Part shown: in pieces, positions 58,925 to 64,000 of the stretch
Numbering within the stretch: the first letter of the stretch is position 1
Layout of the letters: each line of letters starts with the position of its first letter
Origin: Rhyacophila brunnea
Lineage: Eukaryota > Arthropoda > Insecta > Trichoptera > Rhyacophilidae
Reading direction: 5' to 3'
Assembly (NCBI GenBank): GCA_022495005.1
Contig: JAGYXB010001013.1
Location: 21,803 to 85,802, forward strand
DNA: 64,000 nucleotides
Notes under the pieces: generated by a model
The model's input: only the letters and a program-made list of their open reading frames with translations
Told to the model about the DNA's origin: nothing
The model's database searches: none
Position numbers and translations under genes: made by a program

Positions 58925-59842
58925 TTCTTGAAGGTTTTGGACATCAATCTCCATAAACCATCGCGTAGATTTCCTATCAGCAAGGGAGTCCGACAACGTG
59001 ATACAATCTCACCTTAACTATTTACAGCTACCCTTGAAGACTTATTCAGGTAACTTGACTGGAATGACAAAGGGAAAATACCTGAGTCATCTGCGCTTTG
59101 CCGATGGCATAGTAATTTTCTCGCAAGACTCAGATGACCTCCACAGCATAAATGCAAGAACTCGCTGAAGTAAGCAACAAAGTAGGTTTGAAAATAAATG
59201 TAACTAAGACGAAAGTCATGTTCAACTGCTTTGCGGGCCAAAAAGAGATCCTCATTAATGGCACTCAGCTCGAACAGGAGAAAAGCTACATCTATCTGAG
59301 ACAATAAGTGTTTATAGATGGATGTATATTTGATGAAATTGTTTTCAGAGTAAAGCTAGGCTGGATTGCTATTGGCCGCCTGAATAATGTCTTCAAAGGT
59401 GACCTTCCACTGTACCTTCAACCAGTGTGTGCTTCCCAAGATCACATATGCGTGTGAAACATGGACACTAAGTAAAAGACAGATCCAGAAACTTGGAGTA
59501 GCACAACGCGGTATGGAGAGGTGCATGCTGGGCATAACGCGAAAGGACAAAATGAGGAATGGGTGGATAAGGAAGCAGACAAGGGTTTGTGATGTAATAG
59601 AGTTTATTAAAAGCGTTAAATGGCGATGGACTGGACACATAGCTCGAAGAAGAGGCAATCGTTGGACAAATATAGTCATCTAGTGGTATCCAAGAAGTAC
59701 AAAACGTCCGCTAGGTAGACCTAGAAGCCGCTGGATCACGCTGGATTACGTGGCAATGCAATGCACAGGACCGAGATAAGTGGAAGCAGCTTGAAGAGGC
59801 CTTCATCCAGCAGTGGATAGATTCAGGCTGATGATGATGATT
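58925..59842 (+). pseudogene. RTE-like LINE RT relic with intact 3' tail
   Basis: Plus-strand frames read FPISKGVRQRDTISP (RT block before the catalytic pair), then YLSHLRFADGIVIFSQDSDD, where the usual FADD is FADG, VGLKINVTKTKVMFN, ITYACETWTLSKRQIQKLGV, VKWRWTGHIARRRGNRW and GRPRSRWI in order. It ends with a TGATGATGATGA tail (59830-59842). At least four frameshifts or stops, plus the lost catalytic Asp, make it dead. Confidence 0.88.
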
Positions 59843-59884
59843 GACTCTCATGTACACATTATCTAAAGTTACTAATGGAAAAAT

Positions 59885-60060
59885 GTCAGCCCTCGTAGTC
59901 TAGTGCGTGGCGCTGGGTTTTCTTCTGGGGGATGTCTCGGTGAGGTCACAATATATTTGTGGGATTTTATGAAAGCCTGTGTGTTTGTGATTGTTTCTCT
60001 TCTACTAAATACAGTACCGTCAGTAGACCTAATGGCCTATTGTAGTGTTATAAAAGGTTT
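59885..60060 (+). repeat. tRNA-derived SINE, family 2 (decayed head)
   Basis: CTCGTAGTCTAGTGCGTGGC (A-box-like), a degenerate B-box near 59925, then CGGTGAGGTCACAATATATT and GTGTGTTTGTGATTGTTTC, parallel to 49440-49640. Confidence 0.65.
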
Positions 60061-60924
60061 TAATTTATTTGCGTGAACTATAATAATTGTCGTGGTGTTT
60101 TATAACAGATTTGAAAGATGCTTTTTTCTCTGTATGATAAAAGTCACAATGATTATTGTACAATATATCTACGGTATATTATATTATATCAACGAGTCAT
60201 TTTTTGATACTCAATAGTATACGGCCATCTCGTTACGGTAAAATTACAGTGCTTATATTGAATTGTAGTATGGTGAAATGTAATACGTAAAATTTACATG
60301 TAACCAAATAAAGGATATTAGCTGAAGTAGAATATATCCCGACCACCACACATTTTGAAAACACAATGTTATTTTTATTTCGATACGTCTAGATTCTGAA
60401 AATACAACTTTTGTGAAGTATGTGTCTTCTAAGCTTCAGGGAAAACTGCCATAGATGGCACTGCTCTCTACCTACCCACTTTAGACAGAGATTCCGAACT
60501 ACCTACCGACAGAATTGCCTAGTTGAAAACAAGAGTATCAATGTTGGAAACTGTCGTGAAATATATCTCCTTGGTTGGCTTTTGGCCTCTTTATTATTTC
60601 CTTAGTTATTCTATTTGGAGTAGTGTGTAGATATATTACCTATGCCAAAAGAAGAGAATAGAAAAAAAACGTATCTCCAAGCCGGGGGGAATTTTCTTTC
60701 ACATTTTTCTTCGATAGACCCCCCCCCTCATATGAAATTCCTATTTGTCTTTTTCATTCCCCTACTTTTTGATATCATGTTATCTATCTCAGTAGTGGTA
60801 AAAAAGTATGTGGGTAATTTGTATCAAATATATTGTGAATGATATTTATTACCTGTGTTGTTTTATTTATTGTTATTTAAGTGTTTATTTGCATGGGTGG
60901 ATAGAGTCGATTCTATAACATTGA
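60061..60924. other. AT-rich DNA with a MITE end
   Basis: About 60205-60315 (AGTATACGGCCATCTCG, GGTGAAATGTAATACGTAAA, TTTACATGTAACC) matches, reversed, the left end of the 14925/35250 family. Nothing else. Confidence 0.4.
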
Positions 60925-61110
60925 CAACACTGTTTTCTTTGCGAACGACTCGGAAGACTTCCAGAATAGGATGCAAAAGCTTGCAGATGATACCCGCAGT
61001 GTAGTTTTAAGGATAAATGTCCCTAAGACTAAACTAATGATAAACTACTTTGCTGAACAATCCTCAGAAGACCGCCCTCAGGGTGCAAAGGTGTCCAAAC
61101 CTATGGGAAG
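60925..61110 (+). pseudogene. LINE RT palm relic
   Basis: About 60 codons in one frame read IDNTVFFANDSEDFQNR, then LADDTRSVVLRINVPKTKLM. This is the segment starting at the RT catalytic pair, where the second Asp is Asn, and running to the INxxKTK block. No other parts of the element remain. Confidence 0.7.
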
Positions 61111-61613
61111 ATGTAAAATAATATTATTATCATAGTCTTATAAGACGCATTGAACTATTTTTTTTTAATCAACCCCTCCCCTCATTCTTCAGAATTGAAG
61201 GGGTGTGGAATAGAGCGATAGAGAATTATTGAGAAGTTATTGCTTGTTGGGACCCGTGACTGCAAAACTGGATGTTTTTTTTTTTTTTAATGTATTTGAT
61301 AAAATGCAAGGACTAAATAATGATTTTGTGAGAAAGTGTTATTCATACAACCATAATTATACTCCGCTTATGACCACCAACTCATACCTATATTACAATA
61401 ATTGATACATAGTAATGGAAAAATCGATTTATAAAAGATTATCTTTTCCTTTTTCAATGATTATATTGTAAATTGAGACTACATCATAAACATTTGCTTC
61501 CGTCTCGAGCAATATCTGGCGAATCCGGGACGACAAGTAACTCCAATGCATTTCTTTTCACTTCACTGCATCGTCAGCAGAATGCAGAACTATTCTAACG
61601 CACATCATAAGGC

Positions 61614-61762
61614 GGTTCTTTGAAACAACCTACTTAAGTTATTTATTGTTTGTACATTTATATATCATATTTTAGTAGGACTATTTATGAAAATAATTAT
61701 GCATAAATGTGTTTATATAAATAATAAATAACTTAAAATAGAATGTTTCAAAGAACACTTAT
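61614..61762. repeat. Imperfect hairpin
   Basis: GTTCTTTGAAACAACCTACT and TAAGTTATTTATTGTTT are mirrored by AATAATAAATAACTTA and AATGTTTCAAAGAAC. Probably a small MITE; ends uncertain. Confidence 0.5.
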
Positions 61763-62269
61763 TTAACTTAACACAATATTTCAAATGTGAGTTAGAATTA
61801 ATTAATAGTTCTTCATATACATGAAGGGTAGAGATGGGATAACTCAGATCATCTTGAGCTAAAAAATAAAGTGGTGAAGTAAATAAATAAACCATTATTT
61901 TAGTGTTCGCCGTTTGTTAGATATTATTCAATGATACATTTAGAATATTGGACGATAAAATACCATTTTGGACCCACGTCATGGACGCTAAAGATGCTTT
62001 CATTAGTTCATACCATTCAGGAGCGTTTCTAAGCCAATAATTTAAAGTGCATGATAAATAGGGCCAGTTTGTTGAGAAATGTAGCGGGCATTTGCTGTGA
62101 GAGGCGGATCAAGGCACGATTTAATGTCTAATAACATAATTGTCTCAATATAAATAATATGATTTCAAATCGTGAAGTTTTTGATAAACTTAGAATTGAA
62201 TGTATATAATATTAAAACATCAATACAGTCAACACTCATATTTATGATCTGTTTGATATTGTTTGTACC
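61763..62269. other. AT-rich DNA
   Basis: No feature recognised. Confidence 0.35.
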
Positions 62270-63194
62270 TAGGGATTGCAATACTGGTATTTAAAAACCG
62301 GTATCCCATTATTTTTCGATACCAAAATACCGATTTTAAAAATCAAACAATACCGATATTTATTCGATATTGAAAGGCGAAACAAAATATATTGGTTTAA
62401 TAGGACTTGTATATTATATTTTTTACGCGATGTCTGGTTTACTTCCATTACCCTTCGACGTCCATGGTGACCGCAGCAGATTTGCGAAATATATTTTCAT
62501 TATAGGTACGTACTTTCCTAATTTTAAATTTATCCTAATTTTTTTCCAGTTGCTCGTCAAAGTAATCAGGTGTATTTTTTAGATGTAGGTATCTGAAATC
62601 GTGGTAAAATACTATTCGTTTGTAAAATCATTAGTAACATCAGTCCTAGTAGCGACATATTTCATGATCGAATAATAATTACATAATGGACTTGCCCGTG
62701 CCTATTTTTTAATAATAATAAAAGTTTATCAACTAAAGAGTAACTTATACAACAATGGCGAAATTTTATTTTGTTGAATAAAAAGTGAGCAACATTTTGT
62801 TTGGTTTTACTTCTTACGGGATAGATAAGACATTTATAACTCTAAAAAGTGCAATAAAATAATAAAACATTAAGTAGAATTAGCAGTATAGCACATGCTA
62901 ATCTAAGAACACTTCATTATATAAATTTATTGAAAGATCACTCGACGAAAAAAAGTGCCTATAGCTTAACTACTAGGTATTTGTCATTAGCACAGTACCT
63001 TTACATATTTTTTATGTGTAGGTAAGTACCTATTTAGATATTTTTTCTATAAAATATTAATATTTTAAAGAGATTTTTTTTTAAATATTTATTGGTAAAC
63101 ACTTTCATTTCATTCACGAATACCGGTTGGAATATTTGATAGGAAACACCGAAATCGGTGGTATTGATATTTCAATTTGGTATTGCAATCCTTA
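62270..63194. mobile_element. hAT-like element, GGTATT family copy b
   Basis: Left TAGGGATTGCAATACTGG with AAAACCGGTATCCC; right TTTGGTATTGCAATCCTTA. About 925 bp, longer than the 364-bp copy at 10447. No target duplication is evident. Two short open frames near 62276-62582 show no transposase motif. Confidence 0.6.
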
Positions 63195-63715
63195 TATAAT
63201 ATCTATACAATATATACGATATATCCTTATTTACATTAGTTATTTTTATGTAAGTAATTATGTTTATCAACTTTTCTGTCTTGCAGTGGTGCTAACCGTA
63301 TTATAAATATTATAATATTTTTACAACAATTTTGGCATATGTGATATGCAAACAATATACGAAACAAAAACTCACAAATGTAATTTCGAATTTTTTTTTT
63401 TGATTTGCCAGTCAGGAAACCATCTCGAATCGAAGACGACAATTTAATTTAGTTATTTGGTAGATAAAAGGAGCTAGTCGCTATAGAAAAATTGTAAATA
63501 ACGCCACAGATAACGGTTTTAATATGTACAATTGAGTAAAAAAAATTGCAACACTTACCTATTTTAATAAGGTTATTTTTAAATATACATGTTTTATTAA
63601 TGACTACCATTCTTGATTGAACAAAAGTAAATGTTCATTACATAACTAGTTATTTCGATAACGAATTTCGATTTACATCGATAGCTATTTCCGTTGTAAT
63701 ACAATTAGTCTTGAC
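63195..63715. other. AT-rich DNA
   Basis: No feature recognised. Confidence 0.35.
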
Positions 63716-64000
63716 CAGGGTTTTTTTGTAATGTAACGTGGTGGAACGGCGTTCCGGCAGCCTTTTCCACGGTATTTATAGTATTTCAAAAGCAATTAGA
63801 TGAAACATTATTCGCGATTACATAGTACAAGTTAATTTTCCTGAATCATCTCATATGAAAAGACATCCTGAAAAACTATGGCGTTTGATATGTGCATTGA
63901 GTTCTATTACCATTTCTTCAAGTGAATGTGAATGCGAATTTTCTAATTCATCAATCATCGCAAATGAATATAAATATTACTCCAATAAGAGCTTCGTTGA
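63716..64000 (+). mobile_element. hAT transposon, left end and transposase relic (runs off window)
   Basis: Begins CAGGGTTTTTTTGTAATG, a hAT-type terminus, followed by TGGAACGGCGTTCCGGCA, a palindromic subterminal block. Within 90 bases it reaches transposase coding sequence, so most of the element's 5' half has been deleted. The right end is outside the window. Confidence 0.7.
63804..64000 (+). pseudogene. hAT transposase C-terminal segment
   Basis: An open frame to the window edge reads HPEKLWRLICALSSITISSS and then ECECEFSNSSIIANEY. It fits the hATC block in which (S)AECERxFS is conserved, with Arg-Gly changed to Cys-Glu here. The upstream catalytic region is missing. This is a different hAT lineage from 47115-48015, judged by the different motif wording. 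Confidence 0.72.

Noticed and set aside
1..64000. Bacterial or endosymbiont origin, operons or a defence system
   Set aside because: Low coding density, SINEs, RTE LINEs, MITEs and TTAGG repeats point to insect nuclear DNA.

Overview
The window looks like nuclear DNA of an arthropod, most likely an insect. It is AT-rich and gene-poor, with no operons or ribosome-binding sites. It holds several LINE reverse-transcriptase relics, tRNA-derived SINEs, many short inverted-repeat transposons and a run of the insect telomere motif TTAGG. I cannot place the species from sequence alone; the frequent TAGGTAC/GTACCTA words fit both hemipteran (aphid-like) and lepidopteran genomes.

Layout. 0-2.4 kb: the 5' part of an RTE-type LINE on the minus strand (endonuclease, then the start of the reverse transcriptase, cut by the window edge), then a MITE fragment. 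2.4-17 kb: mostly AT-rich non-coding DNA with MITEs, two copies of a CCCGGGAT-rich hAT-like element and one SINE. 17.0-19.6 kb: a 5'-truncated, damaged LINE (copy A). 19.8-20.2 kb: a probable LTR. 20.7-24.7 kb: MITEs and one orphan candidate exon (22.5-22.8 kb). 24.7-28.2 kb: nothing recognisable. 28.3-40.4 kb: SINEs, a long-armed MITE, LINE copy B (minus strand, better preserved than A) and several LINE 3'-end relics; one of these, at 37.8-38.3 kb, is split by a hAT-type MITE with an 8-bp target-site duplication. 41.2-44.1 kb: two more CCCGGGAT elements with exact target-site duplications. 45-52 kb: SINEs, a 901-bp hAT derivative that keeps the transposase C-terminal region, a hairpin element loaded with TTAGG repeats and a TTAA-flanked MITE. 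52-57 kb: three copies of one short-TIR MITE family. 57.5-64 kb: a perfectly delimited hAT MITE, two more RT relics, a SINE, a long inverted-repeat element and, at the right edge, a second hAT transposase relic.

No complete host gene is visible. The only plausible host coding sequence is the candidate exon on the minus strand at 22485-22840, whose family I do not recognise. The coding remnants work together only as parts of mobile elements: LINE endonuclease plus reverse transcriptase, and hAT transposase C-termini. The window is best read as an intergenic or intronic graveyard of nested transposons. I found no convincing new multi-gene system. The most informative signals are the insertion boundaries and nested insertions that can be read to the base.
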